In this document: one piece after another, positions 37,791 to 51,135 of the stretch | Numbering within the stretch: position 1 is the first letter of the stretch | Layout: every line of letters begins with the position of its first letter | Assembly: GCF_963678635.1 (NCBI RefSeq) | Contig: NC_087069.1 | Location: 52,400,938 to 52,464,937, forward strand | From: Symsagittifera roscoffensis | Lineage: Eukaryota > Xenacoelomorpha > Acoela > Convolutidae | Direction: 5' to 3' | DNA length: 64,000 bases | Notes under the pieces: generated by a model | Told to the model about the DNA's origin: nothing | The model's input: the letters and a program-made list of their open reading frames with translations, nothing else | Databases searched by the model: none | Program-made: the position numbers and the translations under genes

Positions 37791-38400
37791 GCAGTAAATT
37801 GACACATTACATCTGTAATTGAATCATTTTCTGCAACTTTTAACACTTTTTAAACGCTGGATTTAGAAAACAGCTCAAAAAAACAAAAAAAAAGTTTTTT
37901 TTTAACAAAAAAAACAAACAGAAAAAAATTGCTTTGTCGGAAAAATCGAGCACTAAATTGCGTTTAAAACTTTTAATCTTACCATCCTAAACTCTGAAAC
38001 CTATTTTAATATTTGAAAATTTTCTCTCCTACGTACTATGTAGGCGGGTGACCATATAGGTAGGCGGGTGAGCTGATCTTATTTCATCGGAACCAGCCGC
38101 TCTCCGCAAACTTTGCTCTGAAAAAAAAAACACTGGCTAACTGTCCAAAAATCAATCGAAGTTTTTTATGAGTGCGATAGAGAAATGCATACTAAAAATT
38201 CAAATCACGATAAATGATTTTACAGAAACTCAAACTGGAATAAACCAGCCTAACGGGATTGAGATTAATCCAACCCATAAGTTGAGTTTCCAAAGATCAA
38301 TCAGGAGGGCTGGAACAGATAAACTTCAAAAAAAATTTGTAGTTCTTTAAAAACTTATTTTTCAATTAAACCTCCTCTCAGGCTGGCGTGCTCTTTTATC
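37791..38400. other. No recognisable gene
   Basis: AT-rich. A short direct repeat GTAGGCGGGTGA occurs twice at about 38,040-38,072. One unsupported 60-codon frame is present. Confidence 0.55.
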
Positions 38401-39033
38401 TGGCACTGGAGTTCTATGGATAATAATAGATTACATTGTCATTTTAAAGTCAGTATCTATAAAATTACAAAAATAATCGATTGAAATCCATCGAAATTGG
38501 ATTGTAATCCTAATAACTTTATTTGAATATAATCAGTTTTTTAATCCATTGAAATTGGATTACTACCATAAAAATTTTTTGAATCATTTTAATCGAATAT
38601 CATAGATTATAACCAATTATAAAGTACTTTTTGAGAAGAAGTTATGAATTTTGCCATTTTTTCAGAGCGCTTTCATTTGTTGTTTCTTGCAGTTGCTACG
38701 TATTAAATTTCATAGTTTTTACGTTTCACATTAGATTTATTTATTCAAGTTTTCTCTTCTTTTTCTATACTACACGTAAACTCCATTACCTATTTTAACA
38801 ACTTTCCCCAGTTTGTAAAAAACTGTAAAGATCATATTCCGTAATAATTAATTAAAATGGATTTTAAAATGATTACAGTCCATTATATTGGATTTTCTTG
38901 GCTTGTGTTTTTACAAAATCAACCGATGTAATCGATTTGTGGTCTAAATTTGCAAAAATTTGGATTATAATAACAACAATTTAGTCAACAATTTTCCATT
39001 AAAATCGAATATGATCCATGGAACTCTGGTGCA
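38401..39033. mobile_element. MITE-like element with terminal inverted repeats
   Basis: The left end TGGCACTGGAGTTCTATGG and the reverse complement of the right end, TGCACCAGAGTTCCATGG, agree at about 16 of 20 positions and point inward. The 630 bp interior is AT-rich, non-coding, and repeats ATTGGATT and AATCCA-type words on both strands. No clear target-site duplication was seen, so the ends may be off by a few bases. A non-autonomous DNA transposon is the likeliest reading. Confidence 0.55.
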
Positions 39034-40054
39034 TGATGCCTTCTAGTCAAATAGCTCTGCGTCAGTGTTTTATCTCTTTGATATCTAGGCCAAATTTCTC
39101 ACAAGATCTGCATTTCTGGAATATAGTGTTTATTCCCTCATATCACCTCAGTTTAGTTTGGTTGCCGCAGAATCAGTGACTGAAGACATTTTATAACTCA
39201 TAAATTCATTCCAATGAGGGAGGTTTGTTGCTTTCCGCTTCAATAGTATCATAGTTTTCTCCTGTGTCTTCTGATTCACTGGAACGACATCGCAATCAGA
39301 ACTTGAAACTTCACTTGTACTGATAACCTTTCAGGACTCACAATGATACTTGCTAAGAATACCCAGTCATGTCTCGTCAAAATTTCTACAACTCTAAGAA
39401 TCATAACAACAAACAACAATGCCATTAGTCGTTTTCGAAAATTTCTCAGCATGTTTTCAGAATAGATGACTAAATGCTCTCCTTCTACATTGAAATTAGG
39501 TCAGTAGATGGACTTAGGTTCGTCATCGAACTAAGGTCAGTGAAGGCACGCACTGACGCTCATGTTGTCAGTAAACATCTTTAAATTCTTGAAGCAATGC
39601 TCAAACCGAACGTTAAAACATCCAGTTTCCAATATCTTATGTTTTCCATGAATTTTTTTTGCGGCCAACAATTCTGCGCCAAAAAATCTTTTCCGTACAG
39701 CTATGTGGCTGTTTTTCCTCCCTCCCCTCCACCACCTGCAAAACTTTTCACGTGAGAATTTGGCTTACTTTGTTCGATTTTTTTTAATAATTGGCAAACA
39801 GACTAACTAGGTAATGACAAATATGTTTTGTCTTCATAAGTAACCCTGAAAAACCACCCGTTACACCATAAAATCATGTTCCTGCGAGGTGGGGAGAAAG
39901 GGAAAAAGAGCCAGTGATGTTGTTAATTGTCCCGAGAAAACCCCGAGAGAGGCAAAAGTCGACTGCAATTTTGGAAAAATTTGAACTAAAAGGCAAATTG
40001 AAAAGTTGAAAATCAAGGCGGAAAAAAAATAAAACAAATCTTTCAATCTACAAC

Positions 40055-40390
40055 ATATCAGCCCTTGATTATTCCTCATAAAAGCGAGTCTTCTCATCGA
40101 TTTAAAAAATTGCTTTTACAATATTTACAACACTTACAATATTTTCCATTACAATAGTTACAAACTTACAACAAGAGCTTACCATATTGGAACACATAAC
40201 TTTCAACTGACCTTTGACAATTCCGTATAAAAGCAAAATATCTCATGGATTTACAATATTGAATGTACGAAAATTTACAGCCTTGAATTTTTTGAACCAG
40301 TATTTACACTATTGGTACAATTAACTTCCAAATCAATTTTGATGATTCCTTATAAATACGAGTCATCTCATCGATTGAAAATCTGAAAAG
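40055..40390. repeat. Degenerate three-copy repeat, about 130-150 bp period
   Basis: ATTCCTCATAAAAGCGAGTC, ATTCCGTATAAAAGCAAAAT and ATTCCTTATAAATACGAGTC, each followed by ATCTCATNGATT-like words (the first reads TTCTCATCGATTT). Confidence 0.6.
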
Positions 40391-42240
40391 ATGCGAAATA
40401 TATCTCGCATATCTTCAATCCCGAAATAGTTGTATTATTTGAAACCCCCATCCTCCCAAATACCCGCCGCCCCATTAACCAAGAAACTACTTTGACTGTT
40501 GACGCTTACAAAAATTTGATAAAGGAAAACTACGGCAATTGGGATGGTTTACAGGTGCTAAAGATCAATTTTGAAAGATATTATAAAATTGGAGTTCTTT
40601 GTTTTGGGGCAATATTGATTTTAATGATGATCACGGTCTCCCTTTCTTAAGTCACTGCCTTTTATCAGTAGTTTGCGAATTTTTTATTAATCTACCCGGG
40701 ATGAAATCTATCTCAGACCATGCTTATCAGGTAGACTCTACGTTAAATTATCAACGAGGAAGCCATCCCTAGAAAAAACAAAATACCGGAAGTTTTTTGT
40801 CTTCTAACATATTTCTTAATTTTAAGCAGCAAAACCTCAGCAAACAAATTAGCAGGCTGCCATGATTCAGTTTTTTCCTCATCTCGCGCTCCTTGAAAGT
40901 TGAACAGCAGCATTCCATCCTGAATAGTTTGCTCTGGCTCATGAATTAAGCCTGGAAGTGTTTTTGAATTAGAGTTGTCATGGGGTGTTTCCTGCTGGGC
41001 CTTCAATGTGGGCGCGTATCTGTTCATTTTGACATGCACTTAATCATTGACTCATCATGGATAAAGTTTTCTGAGAATATTGAACATCATCGAGATATTC
41101 TCGACAAGTTTTTTGATAAGGTACACTTATGTTTGGTAGCATATCAACTGTGTTAAATTCAATTTTTTTTTTCGAAAAAATGGGCATGGAGCTTTCTTAC
41201 AGAAATTTCTTACTACTGAACTTGAATTGGTCTTCCAACTATAAAACTTCTATACTGCATTGAGATTTAATTTCAATTATATGTTGGCAACATATTTGAT
41301 CCTTCTAGGTGAGTTTTTTGTAAAATTAAACTGCGAGTCAAACTGAGTTGAGCCAGGTAAAGGTGACAGGTGCAAAAAAAATTTAAAGGGTTTGAATTTT
41401 TTTCATCACCATCCATTTTTCACAATCTTAAAACTCGGAGAAAAGTTTTTGGACGTTGTCAAAAAGCAAAACAACTTTGAGAAAACTTAGAAACCTCACA
41501 CGTTTGAGGTGATTTGTTTTTTGTACTTTACATCATAACTTCACGTTCACGTCAATGTAACAGCAAAATATTTGTAAAAACTTGTATATTGGAAAAGGAG
41601 AAAAAAGAAAAACTGCATGGTAGCCACAATAATAGGGAAAGGACATTGTGATAGAATGCTACAAAATTTGTAATCATAAATCATATCAAGCTTTCACGTT
41701 TTTTGAGTATCTGCAAACAGACATATACACATTTGTTCAGACAAAATGAGAAAGAGCACCAAATATTAAAGTTTTGTGTGGTTATAACTGCAGTTAAATA
41801 ACTCATGGTGAAACGTTTGAACTCATTTGGATCTTAACCCATATTTTTTTCATCCCATTATTTTAACAGAAAAAAAAACAACATAATAACACGATATTAA
41901 CCAGTAAAAAACAATAACTACAACCATATCTTAGTTCCATGAAAACAACCAGACAGAGTTGTGGAACTGCTTTAAATCAACAATTTTTCGGCCATGCTTT
42001 TTACTGAAGCTGATTGCTGCGTTGAAAGTTTGATCCAAAAGATAAAGACTGTCGATTAATTTGAAAAAAAAAGTTTTCTCGTTTTTTCATCAAATTAAAA
42101 TTACCGGTGAAACCCTTTTTTGCTGATTTATCGATTATCCAGCACAAAAAAAAATAAATTTCGATGAATAGCCGTGATCAATTTTTCTTCTTCTTTATTT
42201 TTGCCGGCAACCTTATCGAGTAGAGATTTGCTTATATTAC

Positions 42241-42334
42241 GAAGCCAAACTGTGCATTTTTTGCATTTTAAGCGGATTCAGCAACAAGGACGCTCCCTTT
42301 ATTTTTCTTTTGTTCTTTCATTTTGTTTGATCGT
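42241..42334 (-). repeat. Dispersed repeat family B, copy 3 (inverted, partial)
   Basis: Reverse complement matches the left 95 bp of the copies at 27.9 and 28.6 kb: ATCAAACAAAATGAAAGAAC, AAAGGGAGCGTCCTTG, AATCCGCTTA and GCACAGTTTGGC. Similarity stops after that. Confidence 0.85.
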
Positions 42335-44326
42335 TAGTACAAATTTTTAACTTGTTTAAAGACTTGTCTATGGAATCCATGAACAAACAGACACAAAATT
42401 GTTCGCCTATCCAGTGAACAGTTTGACCTTGTAATGTACGTAGCGCTTAACGCAATTTCCTTGTGAAGTAACGCAATTTCCAGGTGATTTGAAAGACAAA
42501 ATATTTTTTTCGCAAAAATTGCATTTGAAAATTTTTATTCATGGTATTTTTTTCAAATAATAGTTACCGTACAGACTGGTAACAAGAAAAAACCCCAGTT
42601 TGCCAAACTGTAAAATTTTTACCTGGGACAATTTGCCCCAAAATCTGATTTTACGTGGAGCTTGATAATGTAGTTTGTAAAAAACTTCGCCAGCTTAAAG
42701 GTGTTGTGAAGCAAAATGAACATGGAATCGCCGACTCCCATTTCTGCCTCGGCCTTCGCAGTACTACACTTATCTACCGCAACATTTTCTAGTTTGAATA
42801 TAAGAAGTTTTTTAAAAATTTTTTGATATAAAACTTGATCACTGTTATAATGCAAAAAAAAGCCCACATCGTAAAAAAAGTGGATAAAAACTTGAAAAAA
42901 GTAAAAATATGTCTTCCGTATTTCAATGGACTTTATTTATCAAACATGAATTTACCAGTCTGCTCATGGGATTTACTGAACAACATAACAAAAAATGAAC
43001 CTACGCTTCTTCAAAAAGAAACCTCTCTGATATCAATGCATAAAAAGCACGTTGATGAATAAATTTGCAAATGTTTTGGTTAACTGTGGGTTTGGATACC
43101 AATTTGTTACACCAACCTAATAAAGAATTTTCAGAAGCAAAAAAAAGATTTAAATCTTTGGTGAAAAAAAACTGAATAATTTGATCTTATTGGTTCTTCA
43201 TATATACCTTGTAAAAGATCACGCAAGATACCATACTAACACAACAAAAGAATAAAAACATCGAATTTGAGGAATAGGGGGCAGTAAAAAAAAATAGCAA
43301 GTTTTTCTGTGAATTTTTTTCTAACTTAGATTCCTCACCCATTTTTTCTCAATTTAAAAGTTGACTGTTCCCAGTAGTAAGAACAAAAAATTAGTCAAGA
43401 TTCTCAAAACGCCACAATTGAGAATGATTCTTCCTGATAGCGATATTACATTCAAAGAGCATCAATTGAACTTGACAGGTTGTCGAGTGAAGTCTCCTTC
43501 AAGAATTGACAAATTATTGTTTTTTAAGTTTTAGGTCAGTTTCAGCATTGGACGTTGCATACAACGAATACAGCAAAATTCATTCGAATGAAAAACCAAT
43601 AAAAATAATTGATTTTTTTGCAATCAATGATGCAAAATGGAAATAAAGCTTACCTTTAAAAATTTTCTTAAATTTGTTTCCTGGAAGATAAAATCATAAA
43701 ACGTGTATGAAAATTGCTTTGAGTTGTTTTGTATTAAGTTTCCATAATTTTCAACTAAACTAGCAGGTTTTGCTATTTAAACACGCAATAGAATCTCATC
43801 TTGTTTCCAGTAGAAGAAAAGTGTTATTTTGATTTGATTGGAATAGTTTTTTGTTTTAATTTTTTTATATACTTTGTAGGTTTTTGGTATTTCTTAAAAA
43901 AATTTTCTTTCCTCTTTCTTTTCAAATAATTATTTAAAAAAACAGCTTCTCAATTGTTGTACTAAAATAAACGTTGGGATTGATTGCAAGATCTCTTTGT
44001 TTCAATTATTAACTAAAACTATCAGTTTAGATTAATTATATTATATATCATAGTCGATATGATCTTAGAGTTAAATCAATGGTTGCATAAATAGACAAAT
44101 TTAAAAGTATGATTAAATAGAAAAAGTTAAATTTTATGCATAACTGTTTTTTTTGTTAAAATTACCAAGAGGAGGGGATGTTTATTTCATTAAATTTTTG
44201 CTTTTTGTTACTTACAAAGTGCGACGGAAAGTAGTGGAGAGAAGGTGTGAAGAAGTTGTTGTCCAATTATTTTGCTTTCTTTACCAAAAATCAGGACTAT
44301 TGAACCAAATGAAAAAATGCAATATA

Positions 44327-44360
44327 CAGGGTGTTTCAAATAAACTGTAATGTTATAAAA
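44327..44360 (+). repeat. Left terminal inverted repeat of the mariner element
   Basis: 34 bp; one mismatch to the right end (G versus T at position 26). Preceded by TATA, of which the last TA is the target-site duplication. Confidence 0.95.
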
Positions 44361-44563
44361 GCTTCTCATTTCATAACTGTTGATCAGTTCGACTTCAAAT
44401 TCGGTGATATTATGTAGAACAGGCGGAGATTTGATAAAACTCAAAAACTGCGTTGATGAATTGAACTCGATAGTGAATACCCGCAATTTTCCAACTATTT
44501 CACGCTTCCACGCAACAAAAAATTTTTTAAACTATTTGTTCATACGTAAATGGAAACAACGAA

Positions 44564-45655
44564 ATGGTTTTCACAGTAAACGAAGAAAAACGGATCATTT
44601 GTTTGTTTGCAATTTATGAATCCCCAACTGAAGTTCGGAGAAGATATATCAATGAATATTACATTGCCCCACGCGTTGCATCAACACTTCAACTTACGCA
44701 GTTTATCAGAGTGTGGAAACGGTTCCAAGAAAGAGGCGGGTTATCGAAATTTCAACGGCAGCATCGAAAAGGAACGGGGTTACCAGGAACCGATGAAGCG
44801 AATGCCAGTATTATAAGACACTTTGATTTTCATCCTAAAGATTCAATAACTAAAGCAGCAGCTGATTTGGGATTGAGCCGCACCACAACTTGGAGAGTCG
44901 CGAGAGCTGCCAAAATGAAGCCCTACAAAGTGCTCAAAACACACCAAATTAAAGAGACGAACTTCGGCTTGAGACTTACTTTTGGTGTCTGGTGCTTGAG
45001 CAAGATTGAAACAGCGGCAGATTTCATATCACGGGTGATTTTCTCAGACGAAAAGTGGTGGGTGCTCGACAGCTCTCCAAATTCTCAAAACGATAGGAGA
45101 TGGAGTTTAGTTAACCCCAGAGAATACGCGGAGTGCAAGTACCAGGGCAAAAAGAAAGTGATGTGCTGGATGGGTTTCCTTCAAGGAGCTGTTCTTGGCC
45201 CGTTTTGGTTCGTAGACGAACAGCAACGACCAATAACACTGAACCAGTTTTCGTATCTGAACATGCTGGAACACGACCTCTGGCCAGTCCTTCGAGAACG
45301 ACGAAACTTGAGGCGCATATGGTTTATGCAAGACGGAGCCACATGTCACTGCACGGGACGAGTACTCAGTTGGCTTGGGACAAAGTTCAACGACAGAATT
45401 ATAAGTAGACGAACCCCTGTACCCTGGCCACCTCAGAGACCGGACCTGAATCCCCTGGATTTTTGGCTGTGGGGTCATCTGGGGAAAATTGTTCACGCTG
45501 CGACTCCACGAAGTATTGACGAACTCATGCAAACTGTAGAAGATGCCCGAAATAAAATAACGCCCGATAATATCGAAGAGTCCTTGAGAAATTTGACGAA
45601 AAGATTACAAAGCTGTGTTGCTCAAAACGGCGGACGTTTTCAGCATCTTTTATAA
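44564..45655 (+). CDS. Tc1/mariner transposase, DD41D type
   Basis: 363 codons from ATG to TAA with no interruption. Residues about 6-60 form the first helix-turn-helix (EEKRIICLF to RVWKRFQERGG) and residues about 92-115 the second (DSITKAAADLGLSRTTTWR), which bind the terminal repeats. The catalytic domain has Asp162 (FSDEKWW), Asp257 (FMQDGATCH) and Asp299 (DLNPLDFWLWG). There are 41 residues between the last two, placing it with the DD41D (rosa/Visitor-like) group and not classical mariner (DD34D) or Tc1 (DD34E). It catalyses cut-and-paste transposition in the nucleus. It is the only gene of its element and starts about 200 bp inside the left end. Length fits the family and all key residues are present, so it may be active. 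Confidence 0.95.
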   Translation: MVFTVNEEKRIICLFAIYESPTEVRRRYINEYYIAPRVASTLQLTQFIRVWKRFQERGGLSKFQRQHRKGTGLPGTDEANASIIRHFDFHPKDSITKAAADLGLSRTTTWRVARAAKMKPYKVLKTHQIKETNFGLRLTFGVWCLSKIETAADFISRVIFSDEKWWVLDSSPNSQNDRRWSLVNPREYAECKYQGKKKVMCWMGFLQGAVLGPFWFVDEQQRPITLNQFSYLNMLEHDLWPVLRERRNLRRIWFMQDGATCHCTGRVLSWLGTKFNDRIISRRTPVPWPPQRPDLNPLDFWLWGHLGKIVHAATPRSIDELMQTVEDARNKITPDNIEESLRNLTKRLQSCVAQNGGRFQHLL

Positions 45656-45748
45656 AACAATTTTATCAGATATTCAAATCTCCGCCACTTATCTACCTTG
45701 TGCAGAAAAAATTGTGTTTTTATCTCTTCTCAAAAAAAAGTTACAGCG

Positions 45749-45782
45749 TTTTATAAAATTACAGTTTATTTGAAACACCCTG
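45749..45782 (-). repeat. Right terminal inverted repeat of the mariner element
   Basis: Reverse complement of the left end with one mismatch. Followed by the TA duplication. Confidence 0.95.
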
Positions 45783-46849
45783 TAGTTTGCGGCAAATGGG
45801 TGAATAATTATTCCACCATTAATATATCAGCCTCAGTCCGCCAAACAACAGTTTATGCTGCTGTCAAGGTTGATTCACAATAATATTTTTAAAACTAAAA
45901 TTTGTTTTCGAAATCAGTTAGTTACTTACATGACTTAGCTATTTACACTTTTGGTTTTAGTTCATACTTTTTCTGACATGGAACGAAGTATGTGTGTTTT
46001 GTTAATGAAGGTACATTTTTTAGTTTTAGTGCAATCCTAGTTTCGTAATTTCGTCATATTTAAAAATAGTGTCCTGGATCAAATCAGTTGACTTATAGCT
46101 ATATAATAAAAAATAAGTTGAGAAAAAATAGACCTGCATGCTCGCAACTTGAAAAAAATATTGTTATTTGAAATAAACCAAACAATTTTCAAAATAAAAA
46201 ACAAAAAAAAACAAGTGTTTCTAGAAACTAAGCGCGGAATTGAGCTACATGAGGGAAAAAATTTTAGGTCAAAACTCTGTTCACTTTTTCTTGATGAACA
46301 AACAGCTGAAGGACAATAAGGATTCCTTTCTTATTTTTTTTGTTTCATGCTAAAGCCGAACTGCTTAATGCCTTCCAATACTAAGGTAAACCCCATTTTT
46401 TTCTTGACTTTACTGGAATGTTTTTACTGGAGCTTTGAGTCGATGATCCGCTAGAAGCTGAATGAAAATTTATTCAACTCGTGGATAAATTAGGTAAAAC
46501 TGTCCCATTGATTGAATCCCTATTGATAGCAAACTTTTTCTAAGTCTCTGACGAGAGAACTCGTTATTGATACACTGGCATGATGCATTTGCTCAACACC
46601 AACGATTTACTGCTAATATGATCGGATCCAATTGATTGTTTTGATTGGACGGTATACCAACCTTTCGCGTCTAATCGTCTCAATTGCAAACTTGAAAGAG
46701 TTCAGACTCTGAAATTGTCAGAAGATCGCCTCTGAAATTTTGATCAAAAGCATTAAAAAATTGAAAATCAATTTCAAACAAAAAACAAAAAAAATTGTTT
46801 TCTGTACTTGTAATTTTTGGAAAAAATCAGGCGATATGATTCAAAAAAA

Positions 46850-47550
46850 TTTTCAACTGAGACATCCCAATTAAAACAAAATTGTATACGACAAAAACTT
46901 AAGATGAAAACTTTTTTCTCGAGAATTAAACGATGAAAAAATTGTTAATATGAAGCCACACTTGAGCACATTCGTACCTTTAATGATTTACAACAATCTA
47001 ATTACCTAAATGCCGCCAAAAAATATTTTCCTTGTCTGAGAAGTTGATTCAAAATCCAGATTCATGCAAAACTTTTTAATCTGATTTTGAGTGGCCATGA
47101 AAACATCAATGTCTTACGCCTTATTCATTTTTTAAATAAAATTATTGCTCTAAGATTTGAGCGAAACCTTGCGCTCAAGACAAAACTTTGCAACTGTTAC
47201 AGTGGTCAACAGCCATTTCTATTCATGTTAAGTAGAGTTGATTAAAATCTTTTAAAACAAGATAAACAAAAAAAACATGAAATTACACCAAAATAAGTTG
47301 ATCTAAACTTAGCGTGGAAGTCTGATCAATAAAATCTTTGTTCAAGACATCCCTATTCAAGCAAAAGTGTATCCGAGCAATTACCAAAAATTTACCATAA
47401 AGGTTCAATTAAACTATGAAAAATAAAATTAAAAAAAGAATTGAATAAAATCGTTGTAATACAAAGACAAGCAAAAAACTTAGTTTAAACCAATTTAAGT
47501 TGATAAAACTTTAGCATGGAATCTATATCAATACAATTTCAATCTGTGTA
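46850..47550. repeat. Diverged local repeats
   Basis: AAGTTGATCTAAACTTAGCGTGG (47,295-47,317) resembles AAGTTGATAAAACTTTAGCATGG (47,498-47,520), and both are followed by an AATC-(A)T-ATCAATA word. GACATCCCAATTAAAACAAAATT at about 46,861 resembles GACATCCCTATTCAAGCAAAA at about 47,345, both followed about 60 bp later by TTAAACNATGAAAAA. Confidence 0.5.
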
Positions 47551-47567
47551 ATTTTTGATACTTAAGA

Positions 47568-47620
47568 TAATCTGAGTAGAGTATAATCTGAGTAGAATCT
47601 GAGTATAATCTGAGTAGAAT
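47568..47620. repeat. Short minisatellite AATCTGAGTAGAGTAT
   Basis: Four copies of (AT)AATCTGAGTA with alternating GAAT and GAGTAT or TAAT linkers. Confidence 0.85.
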
Positions 47621-50600
47621 AATTAGCAGAGGAACGTTTCTGATATCACTATTGATCTCATTTTTTTTGTCAGTGCGGCGTATGATGAGCAGTTTTGTTA
47701 AAATTTTCAGCAATAAAAAACAATATTCCACTGAATAGTCGAAGACGACATTGGAGAATTGTAAAAGTTTGGACTGTAACCATATAAGAAAAACTTTTTT
47801 TCGGTTATATTTAATTGTCTTCTCTTAGCAAATTACGAAAAATGTGAAGGGGGTTGGAAGAATTGTAAAAAGGGAACTTACTTCTAAGATTTTTTTCTCG
47901 AAAAATGACAAGCTTATTGAAATGACAAAAAGGAAAAGCAAATATGTGTTGATTGGTTGCTAAGCCGATTGGTAATAAATTAGTATTCTGGTCAAATCTT
48001 GTGACATCGAAACTTTCTATTTTAGATAAATATATGAAATTACTTTTTGCCATGCTAGACAAATTCAGTTTAAATCAATTTTTTGGTAAAAACACTTTCC
48101 ACTTAAAAATAAATCCAATGATAAACCTGTTCCTATTTGTGCAGAAGAACAATGCGAGCTGATTGTATTCAAAAAAATATAAGCTGAAAACATATTTTTG
48201 GTTCAAGCACAGGTATGCTCAAATTATCAAAAAATTACCTTTCTAATTTTGTGAATTGTTACTTAGGCAAACGTTCAGCTCATGGTAGCAAAACAAATTT
48301 GTTTAAACAATTCAATACCATATGAACTGTAGTATTCAAAAACAACTCATTACGAGTGAGAATTGCGCGTTTGATAGGCACATCATTTGGTGAGTGTAGA
48401 TTTTTGGAAATCTTATACAAGCAGTAAAAAAGTTCCCGATTGTGAGCAAAGTTTTTGGCTGTAAACTAATGGATGTAAACTAAATTTTGTTGGCAAAAAA
48501 ATGGAAAGAACAAAGGTTGAGTCTGGGTCAAAAATTCAAAGACCAAAAATTGCTTTTGGCTAGCAAATTATCTGTGATTTCCACAATAAAATTTAGTTTC
48601 CTAAAAATGTTTGGTTGCTGGATAATGAATTAACAACGAACGAGTAACAGGGCTCTTAGAAACCATACTGTGTGAACAATTGAATCGTTTGATTTCAAGC
48701 AGTGTGATGTGCTAAAAAATTTTCGACAGAGCGGTCAAACAAAGACACTATCCAATCGCTAATTGGCAATTTTTTTGCAGATAGTTTTCATTGGAGGAGA
48801 TAGAAAAACTGACGTCGAGGTTAACACTTTTCGTGGTCAAAATTTTGCTGAACAATCAAAACTAAGATAAGGATTTCTTGGAAAGCTGTAATTGCCTTTT
48901 CTTTTTTGTGAAAAATTACATCGTTTCCAAATTTGAGAAAAAGCATTGCGGCCAAAAAACCTCAAAGTTAGCGCAAAATGAATTCAATAACTATGAAAAC
49001 TTTGATTTAAAATTGTTAAAGACTGTTTAAGAAGTTTTCATGATTTTCACAACGTTCAATTTTGATGGTGCACGAATCAATCTTTTCAACTGAACAAATA
49101 AGGAATCAACTAAATATTTGCGACAAAGAGAGAAACAAAAAGTGAAATATTTTGGTCTGTTTCGCTCATACAAAAAAGAGCTAAGATAAGTGTTCAACTG
49201 AACGTCAAACGAAACAACATATACAAAAAACTATTAAGTTTCGAGCCGTAGTAAGAACGATTACACTCACGGATATTGGTCCAATTGTCCTATCGTGAGC
49301 TTTTCAAACATCCAGTATCTCTAAGTGCGTTATCCCACTATTAAAAGATTTGAAATATAAAAGCTGTAGATTTGTTAAATAAAAATGATAAAAAAGGCAA
49401 AAAAGTCAAAGTTTTGAATTAAAATAAGTTTTGATTTCAGCTGAAGAAATTGTGTTTAAATGCAGTATTAACTTTTAAGAAGATCATTATGGTCGCAACT
49501 ATTCATAAGAAAACCGTTTTTAAGCCAGCTTTTAAGGTCTAAAATTAATTGCAGAGACCGTGTATTATACATAATGCAAAACTTTGAAGTTTTTTAATGA
49601 TATTCTTAAAAATCTGTGCTCATGTATTTGTGCAAAAAATTGTGCAGATAGTATAGTAAATCTCCATCGATCCATCAGTTGAGGAGTACCACAGCCTTGT
49701 GCGTTACCATGGGAAACCAAAAACTGCTTATAGGGCAACTATGGAAAAACATCAATTGTGGCTCCAAGTACCGACCCTTGTGCCTTTCAAAAGGAAGACT
49801 AAATTCGATTTTTTTGAGAGGGTTTTGATTTTTAAGAGAGAAAAACTCCATGGTCCTTTGTCTTAAATAATTCATAAGCATATAAAACTAGTTAATAGTG
49901 AAATACCTTTATAACTAAATATTGGAGCGATGTTTTATTTCAGCTTACCACTTGCCGAAATAAAAAAAATTGCTGGTGAAAATTCACTATAAAAAACTTA
50001 CCCGCAGAAGAGCGAATGTTTTGAGGTCTGATTTAGGTTATTCAAAAAAATGTAATCTAAAAACCCGTGGGGTAGCCTTAATTTGTAAAAGTAGCACAAA
50101 TTCAAAAACCAGTAGTTACAACTCAAGAATTGGGTATCAATGCCTGAAACGTATCTAGACCTCTAAAAAGATTACCCTGTAAATACTGATCAAGGGAATC
50201 AACTTATCGATGCCGCTTTCTGCTCTACAACTCATAGGATATTAATTATGATATTGCGTTCAGTTTCAGAACCTAAGATGAGTTGAATGTTTAACGCTTG
50301 AAAAGTCTGTGTGATTATTCAATGCTTTACGACGTTGTGGGTTTTGTTTAAAAAAGTTGCCACTTAGGATTTCAGACTTATTTAGGTTGCCGTGGTTGTA
50401 AAAAAAAACTTTATTTGACATTTGTAGTTAATTACGTTGTTATTCAAAAATGAATTTTTATCATTTTCTAAATTGTTGGGCGAAAGAGACAAAAATTATT
50501 GATAGATGAAAAACTTGCAAAAATTACAAGTGATTATGCTGACATTCTACAGTTTCCACCATCACATCATTTTATACGATTTTTCAATAAAAAAAATTCA

Positions 50601-51135
50601 ATCGGTTGGCCATTTTTTACGATATTGCTTTCGAGGATGGTGGAACCTGATCTAAACTATATTTTATGATTGGATAAATTAAATGTTTTACCAATGTAAA
50701 GTATTTAATATTAACCAATCATGATCCATCTAACTAACAACCCACTTATTTGTAAGTGCTGAAGTTACTTGTAATTTCAGCACCAGAGAGATTTGAATTT
50801 AACTTAGAAATTAGTTGGACTCTCCCGAGTACTTCAGCAGCCGCAAAAAACCAGTATACCCTAGATCTATTGAGCCTAGCAGAGACTAGTTAAACAACCT
50901 GAGACTAGATAGTATAAGAGTAAGATTAGGATAGGTATTAGACTAAGAAGTTGCACGAATCTATCCGGCCGAAAATAAGATAGCGTGACGAGCAGACGGT
51001 GTACCCTATCCGAAATTACTCTATGAGTTACACATCGGTCCTAACTCATCTGGTGCGACCATAAGTCTCGAACAAGACCTTACTAGATTAGAATTAACCA
51101 AAATAGATTAGAAATTAGACAAAAACATTTACAAA

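Larger units (their letters stand above)
39034..44326. other. Long AT-rich region without a recognisable gene
   Basis: Contains a degenerate three-copy repeat at 40,055-40,390, an inverted copy of repeat family B at 42,241-42,334, and two AACGCAATTTCC words at about 42,450-42,482. Open frames up to 98 codons (for example 40,743-41,039 minus) have no motifs. Confidence 0.5.
44327..45782 (+). mobile_element. Complete-looking DD41D Tc1/mariner transposon
   Basis: 34 bp terminal inverted repeats at 44,327-44,360 and 45,749-45,782 (CAGGGTGTTTCAAATAAACT at the outer ends) differ at one position. The element is flanked by TA on both sides (44,325-44,326 and 45,783-45,784), the target duplication of this superfamily. 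It encloses one uninterrupted transposase gene. The intact frame and near-identical ends in the midst of decayed elements indicate a recent insertion. Length is 1,456 bp. Confidence 0.95.
45783..50750. other. AT-rich region without a recognisable gene
   Basis: Two groups of diverged repeats (46.85-47.55 kb) and a short minisatellite (47,568-47,620) are the only structures seen. Open frames do not exceed about 83 codons and have no motifs. Confidence 0.55.

Noticed and set aside
45107-45532. 141-codon minus-strand frame inside the mariner transposase
   Set aside because: Antisense shadow of a fully motif-supported transposase.
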